Assembly (NCBI RefSeq): GCF_001544015.1
Contig: NZ_AP014924.1
Coordinates: 682,001-746,000 of the forward strand
Length of the DNA stretch: 64,000 nucleotides
Reading direction: 5' to 3'
Source: Limnochorda pilosa
GTDB taxonomy: Bacteria > Bacillota > Limnochordia > Limnochordales > Limnochordaceae
The notes below the pieces were generated by a model, which did not search any database, was not told the DNA's origin, and was given only the letters and a program-made list of their open reading frames with translations. Shown piece after piece: positions 25,262 through 34,905 of this stretch (its first letter is position 1; each line of letters opens with the position of its first letter). Position numbers and translations under genes: made by a program.

Positions 25262-26476
25262 GTGGAGCGTGAACTGAGAGGCTCGGGAGCGGCCCTCGCG
25301 TCCAGGAGCAGGGCCGCCCCGGGCCCATGGTGGCGGAACGAGCGGGCTCTTCGAGTCCTCTTCCAGGTTCTCTTCCTCGCCGCGGTGGCGCTGGCAGCGG
25401 GCGCACTCTACGCGAACATGCTGCGAGGGCTGGACCGGCTGGGGCTCACCCTCAATGTGGGCTTCCTGGACCAGGAGGCCGGCTTCGGGATCTCGGAGGG
25501 CATCGCCTACGCCCCCAGCGACACCTACGGCCGGGCCTTCGTGTTGGGGGCGGTCAACACGCTCCGGGTGAGCGGGCTGGGCATCGCCATGGCCACGGTC
25601 CTGGGCCTCGTGGCCGGTGTGGCCCGCCTCTCGGGCAACTGGCTGGTGCGCCAGCTCAGTGGCCTGTACGTGGAGGTTTTTCGGAACACGCCGGTGCTCC
25701 TCCAGCTCCTCTTCTGGTACGCGGCGGTGATGCTCAGCATGCCACCCGTTCGCCGGAGCCTCCACCTCGGCGACCTCATCTTCATCACCCAGCGGGGCGT
25801 CTACCTGGCCCGGGCGCACGCCACCGGGTCCTCGCTCTCGTGGCTCGCTCTCGTGGGCGGCGCAGCCCTCATGGGAACGGCGGTGGGAGGGCTCACGCGC
25901 ATGCTGCGGGAGGAGCCCAGGGGGCCCTGGCGGTACCTGCCCTGGATGGGGGCCCTCCTCGGCGCCGCCGCAGGATGGGCCCTGGCCCGCTGGCTCCTGG
26001 CGGCACCCCCGCTGGTCCTGGAGGTGCCCCGGCTCCAGGGCTTCAACTTCCGGGGCGGCATCCACGGATCGCCCGAGTTCACGGCCCTGCTGCTGGGGCT
26101 GGTGGTCTACACGGGAGCGTTCATCGCGGAAGTGGTCCGGGCCGGCGTCCTGGCCGTGGGAAAGGGCCAGCGGGAGGCCGCGGAGGCCTTGGGGCTCTCC
26201 CGCTTCCAGGTGATGCGCGTGGTGATCCTCCCCCAGGCGCTGCGGGTGATCATCCCGCCCCTGACCAGCCAGTACCTGAACCTGGCCAAGAACTCGAGCC
26301 TGGCCATCGCCATCGGCTTCCCGGACCTCTTCAACGTGGGGAACACCATGCTGAACCAGACGGGGCAGTCGATCCCCGTCTTCGGGCTCATCATGGCCAG
26401 CTACCTGGCCATGAGCCTCTTCACCTCGCTCCTGATGAACCTCTACAACCGCCGGGTGAAGCTGGTGGAACGATGA
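25262..26476 (+). CDS. aapQ: amino-acid ABC transporter permease (AapQ/BztB type)
   Basis: A 404-residue permease, longer than ordinary amino-acid permeases because of an insert between the first helices and the core, typical of AapQ. The core holds [20 protein letters not shown] and the ATPase-contact loop [20 protein letters not shown], followed by [23 protein letters not shown] 25262 has only a weak purine site. The 3' end overlaps the next permease by 4 bases (ATGA). The two permeases form a heterodimer. Confidence 0.92.
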   Translation: MERELRGSGAALASRSRAAPGPWWRNERALRVLFQVLFLAAVALAAGALYANMLRGLDRLGLTLNVGFLDQEAGFGISEGIAYAPSDTYGRAFVLGAVNTLRVSGLGIAMATVLGLVAGVARLSGNWLVRQLSGLYVEVFRNTPVLLQLLFWYAAVMLSMPPVRRSLHLGDLIFITQRGVYLARAHATGSSLSWLALVGGAALMGTAVGGLTRMLREEPRGPWRYLPWMGALLGAAAGWALARWLLAAPPLVLEVPRLQGFNFRGGIHGSPEFTALLLGLVVYTGAFIAEVVRAGVLAVGKGQREAAEALGLSRFQVMRVVILPQALRVIIPPLTSQYLNLAKNSSLAIAIGFPDLFNVGNTMLNQTGQSIPVFGLIMASYLAMSLFTSLLMNLYNRRVKLVER

Positions 26477-27480
26477 CGGCTGTGGCCTGGGCAAGGAAGA
26501 GCCTCTTCGACGGCCCATTCAACACGGCGCTCACCTTCCTCTCCTTGGGGCTCCTGACGTGGGCGGTGCCCCGGCTGGTTCGCTGGACGCTGGGTGCCCG
26601 CTGGGAGGTGGTCGCGGCCAACCTGCGGCTCTTCGCGGTGGGGACCTACCCGGCGGACCAGCTCTGGCGGGTGGGCCTCGAACTCGCCGCCCTCGCGGCC
26701 CTGATCCTCGCGAGCCTCTGGGCCTGGCGTGGCAACCATCCACTCGGCCGCCGGGTGCTGGTGGCGCTCTGGGTCCTGTCGGTGCCCGGGACGGTCCTCG
26801 TGCTCAGGGGCGTGGGCGACGGGGCGCTTCCCATGGTTCGCACCACCCAGTGGGGTGGCCTGCTCCTCACGCTGGTACTGGCAGCCGGAGGCATCGTTCT
26901 CTCCTTCCCCTTCGGCGTGCTCCTGGCCCTGGGTCGCCAGAGCCGCCTGCCGGTGGTGAGTGGGGTCTGCACCCTGTTCATCGAGGTGGTGCGGGGTGTG
27001 CCGCTCATCACCGTCCTCTTCATGGCCCAGGTGATGGTCCCCGTCTTCCTGCCCGACTTCCGCATCGACAAGGTGGTGCGGGCGTTGATGGGCATCACCG
27101 TCTTCACCGCCGCGTACCTGGCCGAGGACATCCGGGGCGGGCTGCAGAGCATCCCGAGGGGCCAGTACGAGGCGGCCGCGGCGCTGGGGCTTTCGGGGCC
27201 GCAGGCCGTGGCGCTGGTGATCCTGCCCCAGGCGCTGCGAGCGGTCATTCCGGCCATCGTGGGGCAGTTCATCAGCCTCTTCAAGGACACGTCGCTGGTG
27301 GCCGTCATCGGGCTGCAGGACCTGCTGGGCATCGCCCGGAGCGTCATCGCCAACCCCCGCTGGCTGGGGTTGCAGCCCGAGGTGTACGTCTTCGCTGCCG
27401 GAGTGTACGCGCTCTTCTGCTCCGTGCTGTCGCGTGCGAGCCAGCGATTGGAACGAAGGCTGGGGGTGGGGGAACGATGA
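26473..27480 (+). CDS. aapM: amino-acid ABC transporter permease (AapM/BztC type)
   Basis: A 335-residue permease paired with AapQ. There are several N-terminal helices, then the core [20 protein letters not shown], the EAA-like loop [20 protein letters not shown] and [20 protein letters not shown]. The C-terminus ends in a helix and a basic tail. Both ends overlap neighbouring genes by 4 bases (ATGA), so AapQ, AapM and AapP are made in a fixed ratio. Confidence 0.92.
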   Translation: MTAVAWARKSLFDGPFNTALTFLSLGLLTWAVPRLVRWTLGARWEVVAANLRLFAVGTYPADQLWRVGLELAALAALILASLWAWRGNHPLGRRVLVALWVLSVPGTVLVLRGVGDGALPMVRTTQWGGLLLTLVLAAGGIVLSFPFGVLLALGRQSRLPVVSGVCTLFIEVVRGVPLITVLFMAQVMVPVFLPDFRIDKVVRALMGITVFTAAYLAEDIRGGLQSIPRGQYEAAAALGLSGPQAVALVILPQALRAVIPAIVGQFISLFKDTSLVAVIGLQDLLGIARSVIANPRWLGLQPEVYVFAAGVYALFCSVLSRASQRLERRLGVGER

Positions 27481-28265
27481 ATCCATCGACCGCGGCCCAG
27501 GCGGCGGGCGCCCGCGCCGGGAAGACCGAGGAGCCCATCATTCTCTGCCAGGACGTGCACAAGTGGTTCGGGAGCTTCCACGTGCTGAAGGGCGTGAGCA
27601 CCACCGTGGCCCGGGGCGAGAAGGTGGTGATCTGCGGGCCGTCAGGCTCGGGGAAGTCCACCTTCATCCGCACCCTCAACCGGCTGGAGGAGCACCAGCG
27701 GGGGCGCATCGTGGTGGATGGCATCGAGCTCACCGGTGACCTGAAGAACGTGGAGGCCATCCGGCGCGACGTGGGCATGGTCTTCCAGGAGTTCAACCTG
27801 TTCCCCCACCTGACGGTGCTGCAGAACGTCACCCTGGGCCCGGCGTGGGTGAAGAGACAGCGGCGGGAGGAGGCCGAAGTGCTGGGCCGGGAGCTCCTGG
27901 AGCGAGTAGGTATCCCCGAGCAGGCCCACAAGTACCCCGGCCAGCTCTCGGGCGGCCAGCAGCAGCGGGTGGCCATCGCCCGGGCGCTGGCCATGCAGCC
28001 GCGCATCATGCTCTTCGACGAGCCCACCAGCGCCCTGGACCCCGAGATGATCAAGGAAGTGCTCGACGTCATGCGCGAGCTCGCACACACGGGCATGACC
28101 ATGCTGGTGGTCACCCACGAGATGGGCTTCGCCCGGGAGGTGGCCGACCGCATCCTCTTCTTCGACCAGGGCGAGATCGTGGAGGAAAACGAGCCCGAGG
28201 CCTTCTTCGAAGGCCCTCGGCACGAGCGGACGAAGCTCTTCCTCTCACAAATCCTGCACCACTAG
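27477..28265 (+). CDS. aapP: amino-acid ABC transporter ATP-binding protein (AapP/GlnQ type)
   Basis: The 262-residue ATPase that powers the importer. Walker A is GPSGSGKST, the Q-loop lies in [18 protein letters not shown], the signature is [15 protein letters not shown], Walker B is [14 protein letters not shown], and the switch histidine is in [13 protein letters not shown]. The N-terminus carries an alanine/glycine-rich extension of about 20 residues before the domain. It starts within the aapM stop (ATGA) and is the last gene of the operon; the M23 peptidase gene converges on it 50 bases later. Confidence 0.96.
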   Translation: MNPSTAAQAAGARAGKTEEPIILCQDVHKWFGSFHVLKGVSTTVARGEKVVICGPSGSGKSTFIRTLNRLEEHQRGRIVVDGIELTGDLKNVEAIRRDVGMVFQEFNLFPHLTVLQNVTLGPAWVKRQRREEAEVLGRELLERVGIPEQAHKYPGQLSGGQQQRVAIARALAMQPRIMLFDEPTSALDPEMIKEVLDVMRELAHTGMTMLVVTHEMGFAREVADRILFFDQGEIVEENEPEAFFEGPRHERTKLFLSQILHH

Positions 28266-28315
28266 GGACGCCAGCTTGGGGCGTTAGTGAGACGGAGCCG
28301 GAGGCGGGGCTCCCC

Positions 28316-29215
28316 TCAGAAGTCCAGGGCGCCGTCGATGAGAGCCCGGGGATCAACGAAGACGCCGTCCAGGTTGGCCGCCCAGTGGAGGTGCGGGCCC
28401 GTGGCAAAGCCCGTGGCACCCACCCTTCCGACGACCTCGCCCTTGGCCACCCGCTGGCCCTCCTTCACCAGGATCTCGCTGAGGTGCAGGTACGAGGTGG
28501 AGAGCCGCCAGCCGTGGTCGATGATCACGGTGTTGCCGGTGGTCATGTGGTTCTCTGCCAGAACCACCACGCCCCCGTTGGCCGCCACCACCGGGGTTCC
28601 CTCGGGCGCGGCGATGTCGAGCCCCGAGTGGCGTCCGTTGGGCTCGCCGTTCACTGTGCGGATGAGGCCGAAATCGCTGGTGATCCGCCCCCGCACGGGC
28701 CAAACGAAGGGGCCGTCCCAGAGGGGTCTCTCGGCGGAGCGTTGCCTTGAGGCTGCGACCTTTCGGGCCTCCAGCTCCTTCCGCTCCAGGGCGGCCGGAT
28801 CCTCCGGGCGCACGAGCTGCTCGGTGCTCGGGGGCACGACCAGCGCCTGCACAGGGAAGGCGCGGGCCTTTACCTCCACCAGGATGATGTGGTCCGCCTC
28901 GGGGCTCCGGATGGTGAGCTTGTACGTCCCGGCCGGGACGTGGTACGAGGCCGGGACCAGCATCACGCTCTTCTCGCCCACCGGGTGTACGGGGATCGGC
29001 CGTCCGAAGGCCTGGACCTCGAGGCCGTCCGCGGCGGTGGGCAACGGAAGCGCGAAAAGCCCGCCTTGCTCGACCGTGAGCCGATCGGGCAGCGCATCCC
29101 AATCGGAGGCGGCCCGGGAGCCGGGCGCGAGGGCCGCGGCCAGGAAGAGGACGACGATCAGACTGAGCCCGGCCAGCGGCGGTACCGGAGGAAGGGAGCA
29201 AGGGCGTTGCTTCAT
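28316..29215 (-). CDS. secreted M23 family metallopeptidase
   Basis: A 299-residue cell-wall endopeptidase or LytM-like regulator. A signal peptide (LAGLSLIVVLFLAAALAPGS) leads into a beta-rich domain and then the LytM fold: GRITSDFGLIRTVNGEPNGR, HSGLDIAAPEGTPVVAANGG and GATGFATGPHLHWA. The zinc ligands His and Asp (HSGLD) and the HLH motif are all present, so it should be active. The ATG overlaps the stop of nth (ATGA), so the two form an operon, an odd pairing of DNA repair and wall turnover. Confidence 0.93.
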   Translation of the reverse strand: MKQRPCSLPPVPPLAGLSLIVVLFLAAALAPGSRAASDWDALPDRLTVEQGGLFALPLPTAADGLEVQAFGRPIPVHPVGEKSVMLVPASYHVPAGTYKLTIRSPEADHIILVEVKARAFPVQALVVPPSTEQLVRPEDPAALERKELEARKVAASRQRSAERPLWDGPFVWPVRGRITSDFGLIRTVNGEPNGRHSGLDIAAPEGTPVVAANGGVVVLAENHMTTGNTVIIDHGWRLSTSYLHLSEILVKEGQRVAKGEVVGRVGATGFATGPHLHWAANLDGVFVDPRALIDGALDF

Positions 29216-30105
29216 CGGTGTGCCACCTTCCCGTCGCGCCCGGCGAGCCAGGGCATCGACCCGCCATGGGGCCCCGCCGGGCAGAGGTCGAAGAGGGGGC
29301 AGCGTGCGCACGCCGGGTTGCGGCTGGTGCAGATCTCCCGGCCGAAGTAGATGAGCCGTAGCGGAAAGCTCGCCCACTCGTGCGCGGGAATCACCCCCGT
29401 CAGATCTCGTTCGACCTTCTCGGGCTCCTTCTCCAGGGTGAGCGCCAGCCGGCGCGCCAAGCGCTGCACGTGGGTGTCCACCACGATGCCCAGACCTCCG
29501 GCGGCCACGTCCCATCCGGGCCATCCCTCCAGGGCCGCCGAGGAAAGGATGACGTTGGCGGTCTTGCGGCCCACGCCGGGCAGGCGGGTGAGCTCGTCCA
29601 AGGTCCGGGGAACCTGGCCCCCGAAGCGGGCCACCAGCTCGCGGCAGGTCTCCTGCACCGCCCTCGCCTTCTGGCGGAAGAACCCGGTGGCATGGATGAG
29701 CTCCTCCAGGCGGGAGCGGTCCGCGGCAGCCAGGGAGGCGGCGTCGGGGAACTCGGCGAAGAGCCGCGGCGTGACGCGGTTCACGGTGGCGTCGGTGCAC
29801 TGGGCGGAGAGGATGGTGGCCACCAGGAGCTGGACGGGATCGTGGTGGCGGAGCGGCACCCGCACCGATGGGCGGTGCTTCTCGAGCGCCTCCAGGATGG
29901 CCCGGGCGCGCTGCACCTTGCGGCGCCGCGCCTCGTGCCCCGGGTGGCGGGGTGCGGGCGGGACGGGATCACCTGCCCGGTCCCTTCGCGCGTCCCTGTC
30001 GGGCGGCAGGGCGACCGGCGGCGGCACGCGGTCGCGCGTCTTCTCCGAGCGGGCGAGCCGTCGGCGCGTCGTGGAGGGGGCCGGAGAGGCCGCAACGTCG
30101 TCCAT
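29212..30105 (-). CDS. nth: endonuclease III (DNA glycosylase/AP lyase)
   Basis: A 297-residue base-excision repair enzyme acting on oxidised pyrimidines. The catalytic lysine sits in the helix-hairpin-helix LPGVGRKTANVIL and the aspartate in VVDTHVQRLARRL. The four-cysteine iron-sulphur loop CTSRNPACARCPLFDLC has the C-x6-C-x2-C-x5-C spacing. About 70 extra basic, proline-rich residues precede the normal start of the fold; this extension is unusual and may be unstructured. ATG 30105 is chosen by the GGGAGGCG site upstream. Confidence 0.94.
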   Translation of the reverse strand: MDDVAASPAPSTTRRRLARSEKTRDRVPPPVALPPDRDARRDRAGDPVPPAPRHPGHEARRRKVQRARAILEALEKHRPSVRVPLRHHDPVQLLVATILSAQCTDATVNRVTPRLFAEFPDAASLAAADRSRLEELIHATGFFRQKARAVQETCRELVARFGGQVPRTLDELTRLPGVGRKTANVILSSAALEGWPGWDVAAGGLGIVVDTHVQRLARRLALTLEKEPEKVERDLTGVIPAHEWASFPLRLIYFGREICTSRNPACARCPLFDLCPAGPHGGSMPWLAGRDGKVAHR

Positions 30106-30362
30106 GGTTCGCCTCCCACCCACACGGGCTGGAGTGTACGTCCATCATATCACGCGGGCTTGCACGGAGCCAGGACCGGGAAGGAGGCGCGCAGATCGGC
30201 AGATCGGTAGACCGCCACCACCTGGACACCCTCTCCGGGTATGATTAGACTTAGAGGAAACCGCTGGTCGGCGGAGCTCGGTCGCTTCGCGGGGGGTACC
30301 GGCCCGGAAGGCACGAAGTTCGAGCTCCTTGCTGCCACAGACATCCATTGGAGGGACCCTTG

Positions 30363-31319
30363 TTGGAGTACACGCAGCTTGGCACGACGTCGCTCCAGGT
30401 TTCCCGAATCGCCCTGGGCACCTGGGCCATGGGCGGGTGGCTCTGGGGCGGGACGGACGTGGAGGCCGCCGTCCGTGCCATCCACGAGGCGCTGGATCTC
30501 GGCATCACCACCATCGACACGGCGGCCGTCTACGGCTTCGGGCTCTCGGAGGAGATCGTGGCCCGGGCCCTTCGGGAGAAGGGCGTGCCCCGCGACCGGG
30601 TCGTCATCGCCACCAAGTGCGGTATGGAGTGGGACGAGCAGGAGAACGTCCGGCGCAACTCCTCACCCCAGCGGATCCGCAAGGAGGTCGAGGACAGCCT
30701 GCGTCGCCTCCAGACCGACTACATCGACCTCTACCAGGTGCACTGGCCCGACCCCGACGTCCCCATCCAGGAGACGGCCCGAGTGCTGAGCCAGCTCCAT
30801 GCAGAGGGGAAGGTCCGGGCCATCGGCGTGAGCAACTACGGGGTGGGTGAGATGCAGGCCTGGCGGGAGGTGGCCCCGCTCCACTCGGATCAGCCCCCCT
30901 ACAGCCTCCTGCGGCGGGAGATCGAGGCGGACGTGCTGCCCTATGCCCGGGAGCACGGGATCGCGATCCTCGCGTACAGCCCTCTGGCCCGGGGACTCCT
31001 GACGGGCAAGTTCACGGCCGAGGCCTCCTTCCCGCCAGGCGACAGCCGGGCCCAGGAGAAGCGGTTCCAGGGCGAGGAGTTCCAGCGCAACCTGCGCCGG
31101 GTGGAGCATCTCAAGGCTCTGGCGGCCGAGCTCGGGAAGAGCGCGGCCCAGCTCGCCGTGCGGTGGGTGCTGGATCAGCCGGGTGTCACCGTCGCCCTCT
31201 GGGGGGCGCGGCGCCCGGGGCAGATCGCTGAAGCCGCAGGTGCCACCGGCTGGCACCTGACCGACGATGTCAAGGAGCGCATCGAACGGATCATGCGGAA
31301 CGAGGCCGGGGCCGCCTGA
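30363..31319 (+). CDS. aldo/keto reductase
   Basis: A 318-residue NADPH-dependent (beta/alpha)8 oxidoreductase. It starts MEYTQLGTTSLQVSRIALGT and carries the tetrad: Asp and Tyr in TTIDTAAVYGFG, Lys in VVIATKCG and His in LYQVHWPDPD. The cofactor region (LAVRWVLDQPGVTVALWGAR) is intact. TTG 30363 is favoured over TTG 30348 and TTG 30360 by its 7-base distance from GGAGGG and by the usual family start. It stands alone, with 257 bases of non-coding sequence upstream. Physiological substrate unknown. Confidence 0.93.
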   Translation: MEYTQLGTTSLQVSRIALGTWAMGGWLWGGTDVEAAVRAIHEALDLGITTIDTAAVYGFGLSEEIVARALREKGVPRDRVVIATKCGMEWDEQENVRRNSSPQRIRKEVEDSLRRLQTDYIDLYQVHWPDPDVPIQETARVLSQLHAEGKVRAIGVSNYGVGEMQAWREVAPLHSDQPPYSLLRREIEADVLPYAREHGIAILAYSPLARGLLTGKFTAEASFPPGDSRAQEKRFQGEEFQRNLRRVEHLKALAAELGKSAAQLAVRWVLDQPGVTVALWGARRPGQIAEAAGATGWHLTDDVKERIERIMRNEAGAA

Positions 31320-31448
31320 ACGGTCCCCAAGCGGGCGGGGCGTTCGGGTCGTGGCCTGGGCGCCCCGCCTGCCGCGCCCGTCCTCGACATCCCTCGTTCC
31401 TGGGCCGCAGCGACGCCAAACCGTCGGCGTCGACGCGCCCCCATACCC

Positions 31449-31477
31449 TTGACGGGACCCGTTGATGCAACTTATAG
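31449..31477 (+). promoter_or_regulatory. promoter of the zur-like/znu operon
   Basis: TTGACG (31449-31454), 17 bases and TTATAG (31472-31477). The -10 lies in a short AT-rich patch (CTTATAGTAATAGCGACAG), the sort of sequence Fur-family proteins bind, but no clean inverted repeat is visible. Confidence 0.6.
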
Positions 31478-31510
31478 TAATAGCGACAGTAAGGTCTTGG
31501 GGGGAGAAGG

Positions 31511-31963
31511 ATGACCGTCTCAGAGGCGCTGGAGCAGGTGAGGGCCCACGGGGGCAGGGTGACGCCGCAGAAGAGGGCGATCATCCAACTCCTTGCCTCC
31601 AGGGGCAACCCGGTGAGCGCGCCGGAGCTCTGCGAGGAGCTGCACGAGCGCTTCCCCGAGATGGCGGCGGACACCGTCTACCGGAACCTCCAAGGCCTGG
31701 TGGGCATCGGGGCGGTGGAGGTCTTCCATGTGCCCGACCGTGCGGACCGCTTCGAGTGGGTGGAGTACCATCACCACCATGCGGTCTGTCTCGGGTGCGG
31801 CAGCGTTACCTGCCTCGAGCCGTGCACGGGAGGGCTGGTGCCCTCAGGCCCCAGTGGCTTTCGGCCCGTTCGCCACGAGTTCCAGCTCTTCGGCTACTGC
31901 GACGGCTGCGACGTAACGACAGCGGCAGAGGCGGCGCCTTCCCGAGAGGAGGATGGAGCGTGA
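31511..31963 (+). CDS. zur: Fur family regulator, Zur-like
   Basis: A 150-residue metal-dependent repressor. The winged helix is GRVTPQKRAIIQLLASRG...MAADTVYRNLQGLVGIGAVEVF. The metal region has WVEYHHHHAVCLGCGSV, with clustered histidines and the first CxxC, and a second CxxC in FGYCDGC; the two pairs form the structural zinc site. Its place at the head of the znuACB operon, overlapping znuA by 4 bases, argues for zinc sensing (Zur) rather than iron or peroxide. Confidence 0.85.
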   Translation: MTVSEALEQVRAHGGRVTPQKRAIIQLLASRGNPVSAPELCEELHERFPEMAADTVYRNLQGLVGIGAVEVFHVPDRADRFEWVEYHHHHAVCLGCGSVTCLEPCTGGLVPSGPSGFRPVRHEFQLFGYCDGCDVTTAAEAAPSREEDGA

Positions 31964-33042
31964 GGCTGGTTCGAGCCCTTGGACCCCCGCGGCGTGAGGC
32001 GCGGCTGCGCGGCAGGGGTTGGGTCCCAGGCGCCGTCGCGCTCGCGGCCGCCCTGGTCCTCGGCGGCCTGCTGGCGGGAGGGCCCACTCCTGCATCGGCC
32101 GGGCCCGTTCTCCAGGTGGTGACCACCCTGCCCCCCATCGCAGATCTGGTGGCCCGGGTGGGCGGTGAGCGGGTTGAGGTCTCGTCGCTCCTGCCGCCGG
32201 GGGCCAGCCCGCATGCGTACGAGCCGCGCCCTTTAGATGTCCGGCGGCTCTCCCGGGCGGATCTGGTGATGCTGGTGGGGGCCGGGCTCGATGAATGGAT
32301 GGAGCCGTTGCTGGAGACGGCGGGTGGCGCGCCCTACCTGGCGCTGGCCGAGACCACCCGCCTGCTCCCGGCTTCCGAGGAGGTTCGGGTGCTCGCCTCC
32401 AACGCCGGGGACGGGCACGCCATCGGGGACGGAAACGCCACCGAGGATGGGCGTGCCCAGGAGGCCGAGCCCGGCCACGAGCACGACACGGGCCTCTGGG
32501 ATCCCCACGTCTGGTTGGATCCCATCAGGGCCCGCGACGATCTGGCGCCGGCCGTGGCCCGGGCGCTGGCCGAGGTCGACCCGGCCGGGCGCGAGGCCTA
32601 CGAGCGAAACCTGGCCGCCCTGCAGGCAGAGCTGACCCATCTGGACCAGGATCTGCGCACACTCCTGGCGCCTTACGAGGGGACCCGCTTCGTCGCCGTG
32701 CACTCGGCCTGGCGCTACTTCGCCGAGCGCTACGGGCTGCAGCAGGTGGCCAGCATCCAGGAGTTCCCGGGCCGGGAGCCGGGTCCGGCCTGGATGGCCG
32801 GCGTGATCACCCTGGCCCGGGAGCAGGGGGTCCGGCTGGTGGTGGCCGAGGCCCAGTTCGACCCGCGCCTGGCCGAGCAGCTTGCCCGAGAGACGGGCGC
32901 GAAGGTCATCCGGCTCGACCCGCTGGGTGGTGCCGGGGTGGCCGGGATGGAGAGCTACGATGCCTTGATGCGCGCCAACGCGGGCAGGATCGCCGAAGCG
33001 CTGGGCGCGAACGGCGCTGAGGGCGCGCCCGGCGGGTCCTGA
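31960..33042 (+). CDS. znuA: zinc ABC transporter substrate-binding protein (ZnuA-like)
   Basis: A 360-residue metal-binding lipid- or membrane-tethered protein. After a basic N-terminus and a hydrophobic export segment (VALAAALVLGGLLAGG), the mature part carries four metal ligands: His in LLPPGASPHAYEPRP, His in LWDPHVWLDP, His in VAVHSAWRYFAERYGL, and Asp in IRLDPLGG. The flexible loop before the second ligand is acidic with only a few histidines (GHEHD), poorer than in many ZnuA proteins. There is no lipobox cysteine, so anchoring is by the uncleaved helix or the protein is released. GTGA overlap with the regulator gene. Confidence 0.92.
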   Translation: MRLVRALGPPRREARLRGRGWVPGAVALAAALVLGGLLAGGPTPASAGPVLQVVTTLPPIADLVARVGGERVEVSSLLPPGASPHAYEPRPLDVRRLSRADLVMLVGAGLDEWMEPLLETAGGAPYLALAETTRLLPASEEVRVLASNAGDGHAIGDGNATEDGRAQEAEPGHEHDTGLWDPHVWLDPIRARDDLAPAVARALAEVDPAGREAYERNLAALQAELTHLDQDLRTLLAPYEGTRFVAVHSAWRYFAERYGLQQVASIQEFPGREPGPAWMAGVITLAREQGVRLVVAEAQFDPRLAEQLARETGAKVIRLDPLGGAGVAGMESYDALMRANAGRIAEALGANGAEGAPGGS

Positions 33043-33075
33043 GCGGGCGGCGGTCGTGCCAAGGGGGGTGATCGG

Positions 33076-33858
33076 ATGGAGAGGCCCACTCAGCCTCTGG
33101 TGGAGCTGGAAGGGGTCCGGGTGGAACGGTCCGGCCGGCCGGTGCTGGATGACGTCACGCTGGCCGTCTATGCGGGTGAGTTCCTGGCGGTGGTGGGGCA
33201 CAACGGTGCCGGCAAGAGCACCTTGCTGCAGGCGATGGCAGGGTTGCTGCCGGTCAGTGGCGGCCGGATCGCGCGCCGTCTGGGGCCCGGTGCGATCGGC
33301 TACGTGCCCCAGCGGCGGGGCTTCAACGATCAGCTGCCCCTGCGGGTGGAGGACGTCCTGGCCCTGCGGCTTGTGCGTCGCACCTCCCTCCTGCGCCGCT
33401 TGAGGCCCGCGGAGCGTGCGGCCATCGCCGCCGCCCTGGAGATGGTGGGGCTCACAGGCTTCGAGAGGCGGCCGTTCCAGGAGCTCTCGGGCGGGGAGCA
33501 GCAACGGGTCCTCCTGGCCCGTGCCCTCGCCGGCGGAGCGCGCCTGCTGCTCCTGGACGAACCCGAGGCCGCCCTCGACCTGCCTGCTCAGCGGCAGCTC
33601 TACGACCTCCTCGTCCGGCTCTGCCACGCATCGACCCTGGCCTGCGTGGTCGTCTCGCACGACGTGGGGCTGGTCAGCTCTCATGCGGGCCGGATGATGC
33701 TGCTGGAAGGCCGGGTGCGCGCGCTAGGGCCCACCCCGGAGGTGCTGGCCTCCCAGGCGCTGCAGGAGCTTTACGGGCCCCCGGAAGGGCCGGGGCCTCG
33801 CACCGGGGCTGGCGACGGTCCGCCCCTGGTGCTGCCAGCCTCGGGGCGGGCCGGGTAG
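33076..33858 (+). CDS. znuC: zinc ABC transporter ATP-binding protein (ZnuC-like)
   Basis: A 260-residue ATPase. Walker A GHNGAGKST, signature LSGGEQQRVLLARAL, Walker B LLLLDEPEAALDLPAQ and the switch His in VVVSHDVG are all present. The segment GYVPQRRGFNDQLPLRVEDV is typical of metal-chelate ABC ATPases. The C-terminal tail is glycine/proline-rich. It lies 33 bases after znuA and before the permease gene. Confidence 0.94.
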   Translation: MERPTQPLVELEGVRVERSGRPVLDDVTLAVYAGEFLAVVGHNGAGKSTLLQAMAGLLPVSGGRIARRLGPGAIGYVPQRRGFNDQLPLRVEDVLALRLVRRTSLLRRLRPAERAAIAAALEMVGLTGFERRPFQELSGGEQQRVLLARALAGGARLLLLDEPEAALDLPAQRQLYDLLVRLCHASTLACVVVSHDVGLVSSHAGRMMLLEGRVRALGPTPEVLASQALQELYGPPEGPGPRTGAGDGPPLVLPASGRAG

Positions 33859-33939
33859 GGGCATCCTTGGACGGGTGGGCGGGCGTGAGCGGGGCGGGCT
33901 GGCCCGGCGGAGCCGGCACGTCTGGTGGAGGTGGCCGGG

Positions 33940-34743
33940 ATGGATGAGATCTTCGCGTACGAGTTCATGCGCCGGGCCTTGCTGGTGGTTCTCCTGGCGG
34001 GGGGCCTCTCGAGCCTGGTGGGCTTCTTCGTGGTCGCCCAGCGGCTGGCCTTTGCAGGGCACGGGGTGGCCCACTCGGCCTACGGAGGGCTCGCCATCGG
34101 CCTTCTGCTGGGGACGTCGCCCTTCTGGACGGGCAGCCTCTTCGCGGTGGCAGTGGCCCTCCTCATCGGCTGGACGACCCGCAAGGGACGGCTGCCCGAG
34201 GACACCACCATCGGGGTCTTCCTCGCGGCGGCGATGGCTCTGGGCACGGCGGTCATCAGCCAGGTGCCGGGATACGTGGACCTCTTCAGCCTCCTTTTCG
34301 GCAACGTCCTGGCCGCCAGGGCCGACGAGGTGGCCGCGCTGGCCGCGGTGGGGGGAGCGGTGGCCTTCTTCGTCATCCTCCGTTTCCACGACCTGCTGAG
34401 CGTTGCCTTCTCCGAGGAGCTGGCCCGTATCGACGGGCGACCGGTGGCGTTCCTCTACTACGGCCTGCTGGTGGCGGTCGCGCTGGTGGTGATGGTCTCG
34501 GTGCGGGCCGTGGGCGTCGTGCTCGCGTCGGCCCTGCTGGTGATCCCCACGGCCGCGGCCCGGCAGCTGGCCTCGGGCTACCGGGGCGTCCTGGGCGCCT
34601 CCCTGGCCGTGAGCCTGGCCAGCGGCGTGGGCGGCCTCATGCTCTCCTTCGTCTGGGACATCCCGTCGGGAGCGAGCATCGTTCTGCTGGCCACCCTCTT
34701 CTTCGCCCTCAGCCTGGCGGCGCGCCCGTTGAGGACCCTGTGA
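33940..34743 (+). CDS. znuB: zinc ABC transporter permease (ZnuB-like)
   Basis: A 267-residue ABC-3 family permease with about eight hydrophobic helices. It begins FMRRALLVVLLAGGLSSLVGFFVV, contains RLAFAGHGVAHSAYGGLA, the ABC-3 hallmark near the metal path, and ends in a helix followed by a short basic tail. ATG 33940 has GGAGGTGG upstream. It completes the operon started by the Zur-like regulator. Confidence 0.93.
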   Translation: MDEIFAYEFMRRALLVVLLAGGLSSLVGFFVVAQRLAFAGHGVAHSAYGGLAIGLLLGTSPFWTGSLFAVAVALLIGWTTRKGRLPEDTTIGVFLAAAMALGTAVISQVPGYVDLFSLLFGNVLAARADEVAALAAVGGAVAFFVILRFHDLLSVAFSEELARIDGRPVAFLYYGLLVAVALVVMVSVRAVGVVLASALLVIPTAAARQLASGYRGVLGASLAVSLASGVGGLMLSFVWDIPSGASIVLLATLFFALSLAARPLRTL

Positions 34744-34813
34744 AGCCTTCACCCACGTGTGCCCCGGTGCGTTCCGCCCCGGGGGGGTGAAGAGCCGCCG
34801 GAGCGCGTTCGCG

Positions 34814-34841
34814 TTGACCGCGTGGGCGCCACGGGTATAAT
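34814..34841 (+). promoter_or_regulatory. promoter of the thioredoxin-like gene
   Basis: TTGACC (34814-34819), a 16-base spacer and a consensus TATAAT (34836-34841), 64 bases before the start of the TlpA-like gene. Confidence 0.7.
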
Positions 34842-34905
34842 GGCCATGGATCGAAGATACTGCCCAGGGTAACGTCCGCAACGGCTTCATATGGAGGGAC
34901 ACGGC

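Noticed and set aside
24056-26518. 820-codon minus-strand frame across the amino-acid transporter genes
   Set aside because: Antisense to aapJ and aapQ, low-complexity composition and no ribosome site; a GC artefact.
28268-28290. Short ACGCC/GGCGT stem between aapP and the M23 gene as a shared terminator
   Set aside because: Only five base pairs with a seven-base loop and no T-run on either strand.
30240-30362. T-box-like stretch with GGGGGGTACCGGCC upstream of the aldo/keto reductase
   Set aside because: It lacks the T-box consensus around the UGGN sequence and a specifier stem, and the gene is not amino-acid related.
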